32,457 nucleotides of DNA, taken from positions 1-32,457 of the forward strand of contig JBDIVL010000047.1 in NCBI GenBank assembly GCA_039794405.1, in the 5' to 3' direction. The notes beneath the pieces are model-generated. The model ran no database searches. It saw only the letters and a list, made by a program, of their open reading frames with translations, and was not told where the DNA came from. This document shows, in pieces, positions 8,047-15,135 of the stretch (within the stretch, counting starts at the first letter, position 1; each line of letters begins with the position of its first letter). The stretch is from JBDIVL01 sp039794405 (GTDB lineage Bacteria > Planctomycetota > Brocadiia > Brocadiales > Brocadiaceae). Both the position numbers and the translations under genes were made by a program.

Positions 8047-10068
8047 TTATTGTATCATCATCTCTTCAAAGTCCTTTTCATCAAGAATCTGGATATTAAG
8101 CTTCCTTGCTTTATCTAATTTGCTGCCCGGATCTTCTCCCACAATAAGATAATTTGTCTTTTTACTCACATTCGACATAACACGCCCACCCAGGCCTTTG
8201 ATAAGATTTTCCACTTCATTGCGGGAATATTTTTGCAATGTACCGGTAATAACAAATGATTTTCCGGAAATCTTTGGGTTTTTTGTTGCTTTTTGAGATG
8301 GTAATTTTCGGGTATTAACCCCTCGTGCCCTAAGCTTTTCAATGATTTCCCGTGTATGTTTATTTTGAAAAAATGTAACAACGCTCCGGGCAACAACAGG
8401 ACCGATCTCATGGACCGACTCTAACTTATCCTGAGTTACATTTGCTAGTTTATCGAGCGAATCAAAATGTTCTGCCAAAACTTCTGCGGTGTGAGTGCCG
8501 ACATTACTTATTCCAAGGGCACAAATCAAACGGTTTAGATCACGGTTTTTACTTTTCTCGATGGCATGTAGCACGTTCGATACAGATTTTTCACCCATGC
8601 GTTCCAAGTTTATCAAATCTTCGTGCTTTAGATAATAAACATCAGCATAATCTTTTAACAAACCTTTGTCAACCAATTGTTCAATGAGTGCAGGTCCTAA
8701 CCCTTCGATATCCATGGCATCCCGACTCGCAAAATATTTGATAAGCCTTTTTGCCTGTGCCGGACACAAGGGGTTATGGCATCGCAAGTATACACCTTCC
8801 CTGCTAACCGTGCTATTACATGCCGGGCAGTTCTTCGGTTCTTTGAATATTTCCTCGGTTCCATCGCGCTTTTCCCGCAGTACCTGGACAACCTGGGGAA
8901 TAATTTCACCAGCCTTCTGCAATACAACATGGTCCCCTACCCGTATGTCCTTTCTTTGAATTTCATCAAAATTATGAAGGGTAGCACGACAAACAGTAGT
9001 TCCTGCGAGCTGCACCGGTGTAAGATTGGCAACAGGTGTAATAGTGCCTGTCTTTCCAACCTGGGTAGCAATCTTTTCAATCCTTGTAACAGCCTGTTCA
9101 GGTTGAAATTTATATGAAATTACCCAACGAGGCGCCTTGCTTGTGTAGCCTAACCGGTCATAAAGCACGAGAGTATTAACTTTTACAACCATCCCATCAA
9201 CCATATAGTCCAATTCTTTGCGGCGGTTATCCCATTCATTACAATAGCGGACAACCTCCTCTATATTTATGCATAGGCGATTATAGGGATTTACCGGAAA
9301 ACCAAATTCCCTGATGAGTTCCAAACATTCATTATGGGTTTTGAGTTCTAAACCCTCGCTATATCCTATAGCATAAGCAAAGATACGCAGATTCCTCCTG
9401 GCCGTAATGCGCGGGTCAAGAAGTTTCAGCGAACCTGCGGCGGCATTCCTCGGATTAGCAAATTGGGGTTCACCTTTCTCCTCTTTCTCTTCATTTAGTT
9501 TTTGAAATTCTTTATTCGGCAGGTAAACTTCACCCCTGATCTCAAGAACAGGTGGTGTTTTTCGTCCTTTATTTGGAAGTACAAGTCTCAGAGGAACCTG
9601 GCGTATTGTCTTAAGGTTTGCAGTCACATCGTCTCCCCGAAAACCATCTCCCCGGGTAGCGCCCCTTACAAGGAAACCGCTTTCATATAAGAGGGAAATG
9701 GCTACACCATCAATCTTCAGCTCAACGATATACTCGATATCCTGCTGATTATTAATTCTCAGCATGCGTTTTATACGCCTGTCAAATTCTCTTAGTTCCT
9801 CTTGTGAATATGTATTATCAATACTCAACATGGGAATCTTATGCTCAACGGTAGGAAAATGGGTAAGTGGCGCCTCCCCTATTCGTTGGGTTGGAGAATC
9901 AGGGGTAATAAGATCGGGATGTGATTTCTCAAGGTGTTTCAGCTCTTTTACCAGTTGATCGTATTCATAGTCGGTAATTTCCGGATTATTTTCAACGTAA
10001 TATTTTCGATCATGGTATCGGATTATGTTGCGGAGCTGTTCTATTTTTTCTTTAATTGTTAATACCAT
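8047..10068 (-). CDS. ligA: NAD-dependent DNA ligase LigA
   Basis: This full-length 673-residue bacterial DNA ligase seals nicks in replication and repair using NAD+. The order is domain Ia, then the adenylation domain with the nucleotidyl lysine Lys118 in ELKIDG, an OB fold, and a four-cysteine zinc finger (CPACN...CHNPLCPAQ). Helix-hairpin-helix repeats follow (DIEGLGPALIEQLV and later), with a C-terminal BRCT domain from about residue 595 (KISGKSFVITGTL). It appears to be the first gene of the ligA-tldD-pilT run. The region upstream (10069-10280) is divergent from the next operon, so it likely holds promoters for both directions. No clear Shine-Dalgarno sequence precedes the ATG. Confidence 0.97.
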   Translation of the reverse strand: MVLTIKEKIEQLRNIIRYHDRKYYVENNPEITDYEYDQLVKELKHLEKSHPDLITPDSPTQRIGEAPLTHFPTVEHKIPMLSIDNTYSQEELREFDRRIKRMLRINNQQDIEYIVELKIDGVAISLLYESGFLVRGATRGDGFRGDDVTANLKTIRQVPLRLVLPNKGRKTPPVLEIRGEVYLPNKEFQKLNEEKEEKGEPQFANPRNAAAGSLKLLDPRITARRNLRIFAYAIGYSEGLELKTHNECLELIREFGFPVNPYNRLCINIEEVVRYCNEWDNRRKELDYMVDGMVVKVNTLVLYDRLGYTSKAPRWVISYKFQPEQAVTRIEKIATQVGKTGTITPVANLTPVQLAGTTVCRATLHNFDEIQRKDIRVGDHVVLQKAGEIIPQVVQVLREKRDGTEEIFKEPKNCPACNSTVSREGVYLRCHNPLCPAQAKRLIKYFASRDAMDIEGLGPALIEQLVDKGLLKDYADVYYLKHEDLINLERMGEKSVSNVLHAIEKSKNRDLNRLICALGISNVGTHTAEVLAEHFDSLDKLANVTQDKLESVHEIGPVVARSVVTFFQNKHTREIIEKLRARGVNTRKLPSQKATKNPKISGKSFVITGTLQKYSRNEVENLIKGLGGRVMSNVSKKTNYLIVGEDPGSKLDKARKLNIQILDEKDFEEMMIQ

Positions 10069-10189
10069 AAAAATGCTATTTTACGGGATTTGGTAAAGTG
10101 AAAAACGAAGTGTACAAGACATTTTGAAACGAGGGTAGTATATCATAATTTGTATCACTGTCAATGTGTTCTATTTCATGATATAACGC

Positions 10190-10218
10190 TTGACTTTATT
10201 GGATAATTATTATAGACT
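10190..10218 (+). promoter_or_regulatory. Candidate sigma-70 promoter for the SPOR-like operon
   Basis: TTGACT at 10190-10195 is followed after 17 bases by TAGACT at 10213-10218 (an alternative TATAGA sits at 10211-10216). It lies about 60 bases before the ATG of the plus-strand operon. The -35 is good and the -10 is weak, so this is only a candidate. Confidence 0.35.
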
Positions 10219-10280
10219 TTGCAAGCAGAAAAAGGATGCAATATGTAACGTAACAAACATCCTAAAATGGAGTATACATT

Positions 10281-11129
10281 ATGACTAAAGGAAGTGATTC
10301 AAAGGAGTTTTTTGAGGTATTTAAGCAATCGAAACAACCAGAGAGTATGGAAGAGAAAGAGATACAAAAGAAGGAAGTTACGCCTCTTAAACAAGCGCCT
10401 GACGGAGAACCTCAATCAACATCCCCTGCGATAGAAAATAAGACTGTTATACCATCGCCTGTTACGACAGACCCGCTGGCATGGATACGGAATACACAAA
10501 AGGAAAATACCGCTTTTAAAGAAACATTAGAAGCGCCAAAAACATCCCGCCCTGTTTCTGATTTGCCTAAAAGCGAACGGGTTCAGCGTAAGGATGAGGT
10601 AATATTACGGCAGGAGACACTCATTATTGGTGCTATTGCAGCAACTTTTTTATCTATTGCTTGTTTTTTCGTTGGACATAAGGTTGGATACAATAAAGGT
10701 ACAATGAACCAGACAGAAGAATGGCAGGAAACAATAGAACTACCGGACACAAAAAAGACTGGTTTTCTGCAATCTCGGCCCGAAGAGGTTCCTCAGAAGA
10801 ACATTGTTAAACCGGCGCCAGAAAAACCACCGGACAAACAAGTTGAACAGCCAAAACCGATTATTAAGGATAAGTGGACGCTGCGCGCAGTTTCGTATAC
10901 AAATACAAAAGAGAATATAGAAAAGGCAAAAGAGATAGCCAGGACACTCCAGGATAAATTAGGATATAATGCATTCGTGGTAAATGCAGGCAAGGACCTT
11001 TTTGTCTGTGTAGGAGAATTTGAGGCAAGTGACAGCGCCGATATCATGAAAGCAAAAAGCAAGCTATCTGAATTCAGTTATGAAAATAGGAAACAGTTTG
11101 AAGGGTGTTATCCCGTACGTATAAAGTAA
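10281..11129 (+). CDS. Single-pass membrane protein with SPOR-like C-terminal region
   Basis: This 282-residue protein has three parts. First is a charged, proline-rich, probably disordered cytoplasmic tail (residues 1-110). Second is one transmembrane helix at about 114-133 (LIIGAIAATFLSIACFFVGH). Third is an outer region ending in a compact domain (about 196-282) that begins DKWTLRAVSYTN and contains ARTLQDKLGYNAFVV, a pattern like SPOR peptidoglycan-binding domains. If so, it would sit in the inner membrane and reach into the periplasm, perhaps at division sites. I cannot name a close family. It is followed by the small basic protein after 14 bases and by an aminotransferase, suggesting one operon. 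The SPOR call is by pattern only. Confidence 0.7.
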   Translation: MTKGSDSKEFFEVFKQSKQPESMEEKEIQKKEVTPLKQAPDGEPQSTSPAIENKTVIPSPVTTDPLAWIRNTQKENTAFKETLEAPKTSRPVSDLPKSERVQRKDEVILRQETLIIGAIAATFLSIACFFVGHKVGYNKGTMNQTEEWQETIELPDTKKTGFLQSRPEEVPQKNIVKPAPEKPPDKQVEQPKPIIKDKWTLRAVSYTNTKENIEKAKEIARTLQDKLGYNAFVVNAGKDLFVCVGEFEASDSADIMKAKSKLSEFSYENRKQFEGCYPVRIK

Positions 11130-11143
11130 ATTTAGGAGAAAAT

Positions 11144-11413
11144 ATGAGTATTGACAAAAGTTTAAAAACGCAGGGCAAATTGGTCAGACCGAGAAATGTA
11201 CTTCGAAGGGTAGAGCGAATTAAGATTCTGAAGGAAGATGGGAGATGGAATCCAACCCTATCTGTTTTTGGCATCCCCAAGGTTAAAGTAGTGAAAGTAA
11301 AACAAAAGGGGAAATCAGAGAAGAAGGCTGCAAAAGCTGAAGCAGCCGCAGAAGCAGCACCAAAGGAAGCTGCCACTGCATCAGCGGCCGGTAAGGAGAA
11401 GGCCAAGAAATAA
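11144..11413 (+). CDS. Small basic protein of PVC type
   Basis: This 89-residue basic protein opens with MSIDKSLKTQGKLVRPRNVL, has a conserved-looking core RVERIKILKEDGRW...SVFGIPKVKV, and ends in a lysine/alanine-rich tail. The core matches my recollection of a small basic protein family confined to planctomycetes, verrucomicrobia and chlamydiae, possibly linked to ribosomes or RNA. I could not check this. The start at 11144 is chosen because AGGAGA sits five bases before it; an upstream start at 11105 would overlap the previous gene. The stop overlaps the aminotransferase ATG (TAATG), so translation is coupled. The tail probably is disordered and may contact nucleic acid. Confidence 0.8.
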   Translation: MSIDKSLKTQGKLVRPRNVLRRVERIKILKEDGRWNPTLSVFGIPKVKVVKVKQKGKSEKKAAKAEAAAEAAPKEAATASAAGKEKAKK

Positions 11414-12510
11414 TGATAGCCAGCAGGATGTCAAAACTTGATTCCTCAGGAATCAGGAAGGTCTTTGACCTTGCACAAAAAATGCAAAATCCGGTGAACC
11501 TCAGCATAGGCCAGCCGGATTTTGATGTTCCTGAAGAAATTAAAATAGAAGCAGTTCATGCCGTCAACAACGGTGCAAACAAATATACCGTCACACAAGG
11601 AATACCGGAACTCCGTGATGCACTGCTCACGCGGCTCCAGAAAGAGCGTGGTGCAAATACAGAAAGTGTCATGGTCACATCTGGGGTATCAGGCGCATTG
11701 ACGTTGGCTTTTATGGCATTGATTAATCCCGATGACGAGGTTATTATCCCTGACCCGGCCTTCGTCAGTTATAAACATTTGGTGAATTTTTGTGGGGGAA
11801 TACCCGTATTTGCAGATACGTATCCCGATTTTCAATTAACGGCAGCACGCATCCAGCCCCTCATTACAAAAAAAACGAAGATCCTTGTCATAAATAGCCC
11901 TGCCAATCCTACGGGTGTACTTTGCAATACACGGGAACTGAAAGAGATCGCAGCATTGGCAAAAAAGTATGAGATCCTTGTCATTTCAGATGAGATATAT
12001 CATGATTATGATTACAACCATGAATTTGACAGCATTGCACGTTATTACGAAAAAACATTGATTCTCGATGGTTTTTCCAAATCCTTTGCAATGACGGGGT
12101 GGCGGATGGGTTATGCAGCAGGACCGGCCGCCATTATTAGTGAAATGATCAAACTTCAGCAATATACATTCGTTTGTGCTCCATCCTTTGCCCAGTATGC
12201 CCTTTCCAGAACTCTCGAAACAGACTTAAGCAAATACCTTGAAAGCTATAGGAAGAAAAAGGAATTAATGTATAATGGGTTAAAAGATCAATATCAATTT
12301 GTAAACCCCGGAGGTGCATTCTACTTCTTCCCGCAAGTACCTTGGGGAACGGACGAAGAATTCGTATCAGCCGCTATCCGGAATAACCTGTTGATTATCC
12401 CTGGAAGTGTTTTTTCGGAACGTCATACCCATTTCCGAATCTCTTTTGCTGCCACCGAGGAAACGATTAGGCGTGGTATCGATATCCTGAATAATCTGGC
12501 GAAACGCTGA
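11413..12510 (+). CDS. Class I/II PLP-dependent aminotransferase (aspartate aminotransferase-like)
   Basis: This 365-residue fold-type I aminotransferase has the SxxK PLP site: Lys223 in LDGFSKSFAMTGWRMGY. It also has NSPANPTG (Asn165), VISDEIYHDY (Asp193 to the PLP nitrogen, Tyr196), and a carboxylate-binding arginine in HFRISFA near the C-terminus. It belongs to the Igamma-like group that includes archaeal and thermophile aspartate/aromatic aminotransferases. Exact substrate is not readable. The start overlaps the small basic protein stop by one base. A hairpin follows the stop at 12519-12537. Length is slightly short for the family but all key residues are present. Confidence 0.92.
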   Translation: MIASRMSKLDSSGIRKVFDLAQKMQNPVNLSIGQPDFDVPEEIKIEAVHAVNNGANKYTVTQGIPELRDALLTRLQKERGANTESVMVTSGVSGALTLAFMALINPDDEVIIPDPAFVSYKHLVNFCGGIPVFADTYPDFQLTAARIQPLITKKTKILVINSPANPTGVLCNTRELKEIAALAKKYEILVISDEIYHDYDYNHEFDSIARYYEKTLILDGFSKSFAMTGWRMGYAAGPAAIISEMIKLQQYTFVCAPSFAQYALSRTLETDLSKYLESYRKKKELMYNGLKDQYQFVNPGGAFYFFPQVPWGTDEEFVSAAIRNNLLIIPGSVFSERHTHFRISFAATEETIRRGIDILNNLAKR

Positions 12511-12518
12511 ACTCGCCA

Positions 12519-12537
12519 AGCTTCATTTCATGAAGCT
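12519..12537 (+). terminator. Hairpin after the aminotransferase gene
   Basis: AGCTTCAT (12519-12526) and ATGAAGCT (12530-12537) form an 8-bp stem with a TTC loop nine bases after the aminotransferase stop. There is no T-run, so it may be an RNA 3' end stabiliser or a Rho-assisted end rather than a classical intrinsic terminator. Confidence 0.45.
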
Positions 12538-12626
12538 ACACAATGCATGGTTCACGTATTTAGACATCTTTAATATGTACCGTGTAATATGCTCCCCTCT
12601 CTGTTTCTATCCAGAATTAAATAGAG

Positions 12627-12654
12627 GTCATGAATAACGATCACAGTTCATGAC
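12627..12654. terminator. Inverted repeat between convergent genes
   Basis: GTCATGAA (12627-12634) and TTCATGAC (12647-12654) form a perfect 8-bp inverted repeat just past the stop of the minus-strand HAD gene and downstream of the plus-strand aminotransferase. Its position suits a shared 3' end. It is weak in GC and lacks a clear T-tract. Confidence 0.4.
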
Positions 12655-12658
12655 TATC

Positions 12659-13258
12659 TTACATTGCCTGGGTTTGGCTGGACTTTTCAAAATGTTCGAT
12701 TATATCAACGACCTCCCGGATGCTATTTATTTCAAAATCCGGGGTTATTTCGGTTAACAAATATTCCTGGTAGCGAAGCAGGGCTGTTTTGGTTCCGGCT
12801 GCCTTGCCGCACATAATATCATACTTATAATCGCCTATCATCAACAAATGATCTGTATGTATCTCCATCCTTTTACTGAGCAAAAAGATCGGATCAGGGG
12901 CGGGTTTTGGCTTTGTATCCTCCCGGCTTACAATAAATTCAAAATGAAGGTTATGTTTCCGCAGGACGGTATCCACAGATTTACGGGAATTACGGGTTAG
13001 AAGCGCCTTTTTTAACTGCTTCTGAGAAAGGTACTCTAACATTTCATGCACACCTTCATTAAGTTCTGATTCCATCGCTGCTTGTGCCTCGTAACGCTCA
13101 AGGATCTCCATTGCCCTGGTACGTTCCTCAGGACTTGACCTTTCCGCATAGTCAATAATGAAACCAACCTTGGCGCCAATTTCCCGTTCTATGGCTGCAA
13201 AGTCTACATTTGGCTTGGTAAGCGTACCGTCCATATCGAAGATAATTCCACGTAGCAT
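12659..13258 (-). CDS. HAD-superfamily phosphatase (phosphoglycolate phosphatase-like)
   Basis: This HAD subfamily I hydrolase of 199 residues has the nucleophile motif FDMDGTLT (Asp8, Asp10), motif II LLTRNSRKSV, the motif III lysine in TKPKPAPDP, and motif IV MIGDYKYDI. The set resembles Gph-type phosphatases and beta-phosphoglucomutases. I chose the ATG at 13258 because AAAGGA lies five bases upstream and the protein then begins directly at the HAD core. A longer reading to a TTG at 13339 would add a lysine-rich tail without a ribosome site. It stands alone on the minus strand, facing the aminotransferase. The substrate is unknown. Confidence 0.88.
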   Translation of the reverse strand: MLRGIIFDMDGTLTKPNVDFAAIEREIGAKVGFIIDYAERSSPEERTRAMEILERYEAQAAMESELNEGVHEMLEYLSQKQLKKALLTRNSRKSVDTVLRKHNLHFEFIVSREDTKPKPAPDPIFLLSKRMEIHTDHLLMIGDYKYDIMCGKAAGTKTALLRYQEYLLTEITPDFEINSIREVVDIIEHFEKSSQTQAM

Positions 13259-13607
13259 ATGAGTCCTTTCTATCCCTTTTTCAATGTTTTTAAGTTTTTT
13301 GATTTTCTTTGATTCTATCAGTAATTCTACGGCATTCAAGGAAATTTAATCTGGAGGAAAAGGGGAAATTTTCCATATACTATTCAGGAAAATACGATTA
13401 CTATAGAGCATAAAGGTAATTTTACAGCAACGGGATACCTGGATTAAGTTATCCTGTGTAATAAACCATATGGAGAGAGGCATCACAATCGCTGAAGATA
13501 ATCAGGCTTTTGAATAGGATGATTTGATAATTGCAACAGGACTTTGACCTCCGGAGTGGATCCGGAATCTCAACCTTTCCATGGATAACCACGGCGGCTT
13601 ACTCGTC
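13259..13607. other. Intergenic stretch between HAD gene and LolA-like gene
   Basis: About 350 bases without a convincing gene when the shorter HAD start is used. I see no RNA gene, clear terminator or repeat. It should contain the HAD promoter on the minus strand, but no confident -35/-10 pair was found. Confidence 0.5.
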
Positions 13608-14315
13608 CTATTTAAGTGGCTCAATAACTTCGGTTCCTCTTGGTACGTCAAATACGAAGAGTTTATCCGACATACCCTTGTTCAGTTTAATGCCTTTAAG
13701 TTCTATGGTGTTAATTATCTCACCTTGACTCTCGTAAAGTTCTATCTGGCCCGGAAGCCAGAATCCTTCTTCTATCCATAACCGAATATCGGAATATTGT
13801 GATTTGGAGTCTTTAGGCTGTAGGCCCAGCAGGTAAAACCGCTTTTTACCTTCGTTTTTTGTATCCAGCAGGGTAATTCTATAATTCTTTTTCACTTCAC
13901 TCACTGATTCTCCATAGCCAAATTCAAAAAACCCTAAACCCTGTGATGATTGCCTGCTTTGTTTCATCTCATATTTTTCCACCTGCTTTTGTTCCGGATG
14001 ATATATCCATACATACTTTCCATCTACCACATTTATCTCGTTCCGGGGCGGATGAAATTTCAGATACACCTTGTCAGGTTTTTTGTAACTCAATTCCCCT
14101 TCTGAGATCTCTTTTGATTCAAGAAGGGTAATCGTGCGGATATAAACTACATCTGCCTTCAGAGTCTTAAAAGCTGCATTTGCCTTCTCAATCTCAGTGA
14201 GAATTTCGTCAAGATTTTTCCACCGGGATGAGACTTCTTTAGCTAATGCTATCGTATTGAGAGAGAAAATACCAACAATGAGGATAGTAAATGAAATGAA
14301 TTTGCGCTTAAACAC
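13608..14315 (-). CDS. LolA-like outer-membrane lipoprotein-sorting protein
   Basis: This is a 235-residue exported protein with a signal peptide (VFKRKFISFTILIVGIFSL then ALA). The mature part resembles LolA/LolB and DUF-type outer-membrane lipoprotein-sorting proteins: LDEILTEIEKANAAFKTLKA, GELSYKKPDKVYLKF, VVDGKYVWIYHPEQKQVEKY, DIRLWIEEGFWLPGQIELYE. Such beta-barrel-half proteins carry lipoproteins or lipids across the periplasm. A GTG at 14315 is preferred to the ATG at 14330 because GGAGGG lies four bases before the GTG and the basic KRK of the signal peptide then sits at the very N-terminus. The tlpA-like stop is immediately upstream, so the two are coupled. True LolA function versus a lipid or heme role is unsettled. 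Confidence 0.78.
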   Translation of the reverse strand: MFKRKFISFTILIVGIFSLNTIALAKEVSSRWKNLDEILTEIEKANAAFKTLKADVVYIRTITLLESKEISEGELSYKKPDKVYLKFHPPRNEINVVDGKYVWIYHPEQKQVEKYEMKQSRQSSQGLGFFEFGYGESVSEVKKNYRITLLDTKNEGKKRFYLLGLQPKDSKSQYSDIRLWIEEGFWLPGQIELYESQGEIINTIELKGIKLNKGMSDKLFVFDVPRGTEVIEPLK

Positions 14316-14331
14316 AACACCCTCCAGCATT

Positions 14332-14817
14332 TTACTTCTTTAATAACTCACTGATTTCGTCGTCAAACTCCTTTTCCGATACGTAACCGACATGGATGTT
14401 AGCCTCTTTACCATCCTTATTATAAACAACTGTTGTTGGATACGCCTCTAAACCATACCCTTGTGCAATATCATATCCCCCAAGATAAACAGGATAATTA
14501 ATAGCCATTTTTTTTACAAATGAAGGAACAACCTCTTGCCCATTCTCGTCGAAAGCAATGCCGATGATTTCCACACCTTTATCCTTATACTTGTTATAAA
14601 GGCTAATAAAACCAGGTATCTCTTTTCTGCATGGCGGACACCACGTCGCCCATAAATCAACAACAACCACCTTACCCTTATTGCTTTCCAGAATACCTTT
14701 TAATTCCGGGAGACTTATCTGCTTAACAGAGTTTCCGGCGTAAGAATTCATCGAAACGGGAAACAAAACTAATACAAGCATGAAGGCAAAACATATATTC
14801 TTAAAGCGTTTGTTCAC
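14332..14817 (-). CDS. TlpA-like periplasmic thioredoxin
   Basis: This 161-residue TlpA/ResA-type thioredoxin-fold protein is exported by an N-terminal signal peptide that ends near residue 27 (SYA). The redox-active site WATWCPPC has its cysteines at 60 and 63. The following GIAFDENGQEVVPSFV and the cis-proline region AYPTTVVYNKDG are standard. Such proteins reduce cysteines in apocytochromes c or other envelope proteins. The start is a GTG with AAGGAA seven bases upstream. It is directly followed by the LolA-like gene, so the pair forms a two-gene envelope operon. The cytochrome link is plausible for a c-type-cytochrome-rich organism but not shown here. Confidence 0.9.
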   Translation of the reverse strand: MNKRFKNICFAFMLVLVLFPVSMNSYAGNSVKQISLPELKGILESNKGKVVVVDLWATWCPPCRKEIPGFISLYNKYKDKGVEIIGIAFDENGQEVVPSFVKKMAINYPVYLGGYDIAQGYGLEAYPTTVVYNKDGKEANIHVGYVSEKEFDDEISELLKK

Positions 14818-15135
14818 GGTTCGTTCCTTTCTTGAAAGAAGATTTGAGAATTATTCTAAATAGCGTGCGAATTTCTTTGTAGGGGCATATTGCGATACGC
14901 CCCCCCTACATGTTGTATAAGAAGAATCGATTTTGTGCCTTTTTGGACAACCCCAATGAGGGGGGACGACTTTTCTTTTTTACCCGGCCCCTACGCACCA
15001 GCTTAAAGCTTAGTCTTCAGCCAGCATATGACCTCCCCCCTGAGGCCTGGGAACGGGAAGCAATATCCCGAAGGCCGCTTAAATAAAAGAGGCTCAACTT
15101 TCAACCTTAAAACTGCAGCGATAACTACAGAATAT
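14818..15135. other. Gene-free gap with GTAGGGGC repeats and hairpins
   Basis: No gene is seen in these 318 bases between clpB and tlpA. TGTAGGGGC (14878-14886) is complementary to both GCCCC...CCTACA (14899-14910) and GGCCCCTAC (14986-14994). CCCC-AATGA-GGGG lies at 14951-14963. Near the clpB stop, GGCCT...AGGCC with inner GGGA...TCCC (about 15044-15077) could act as the 3' end of the clpB transcript. TGTAGGGGC-type palindromes are common dispersed intergenic repeats in many bacteria. Confidence 0.6.

Noticed and set aside
12659..13339. Longer HAD protein starting at a TTG codon at 13339
   Set aside because: No ribosome site there, a lysine-rich unconserved extension, and a good AAAGGA-ATG start at 13258.
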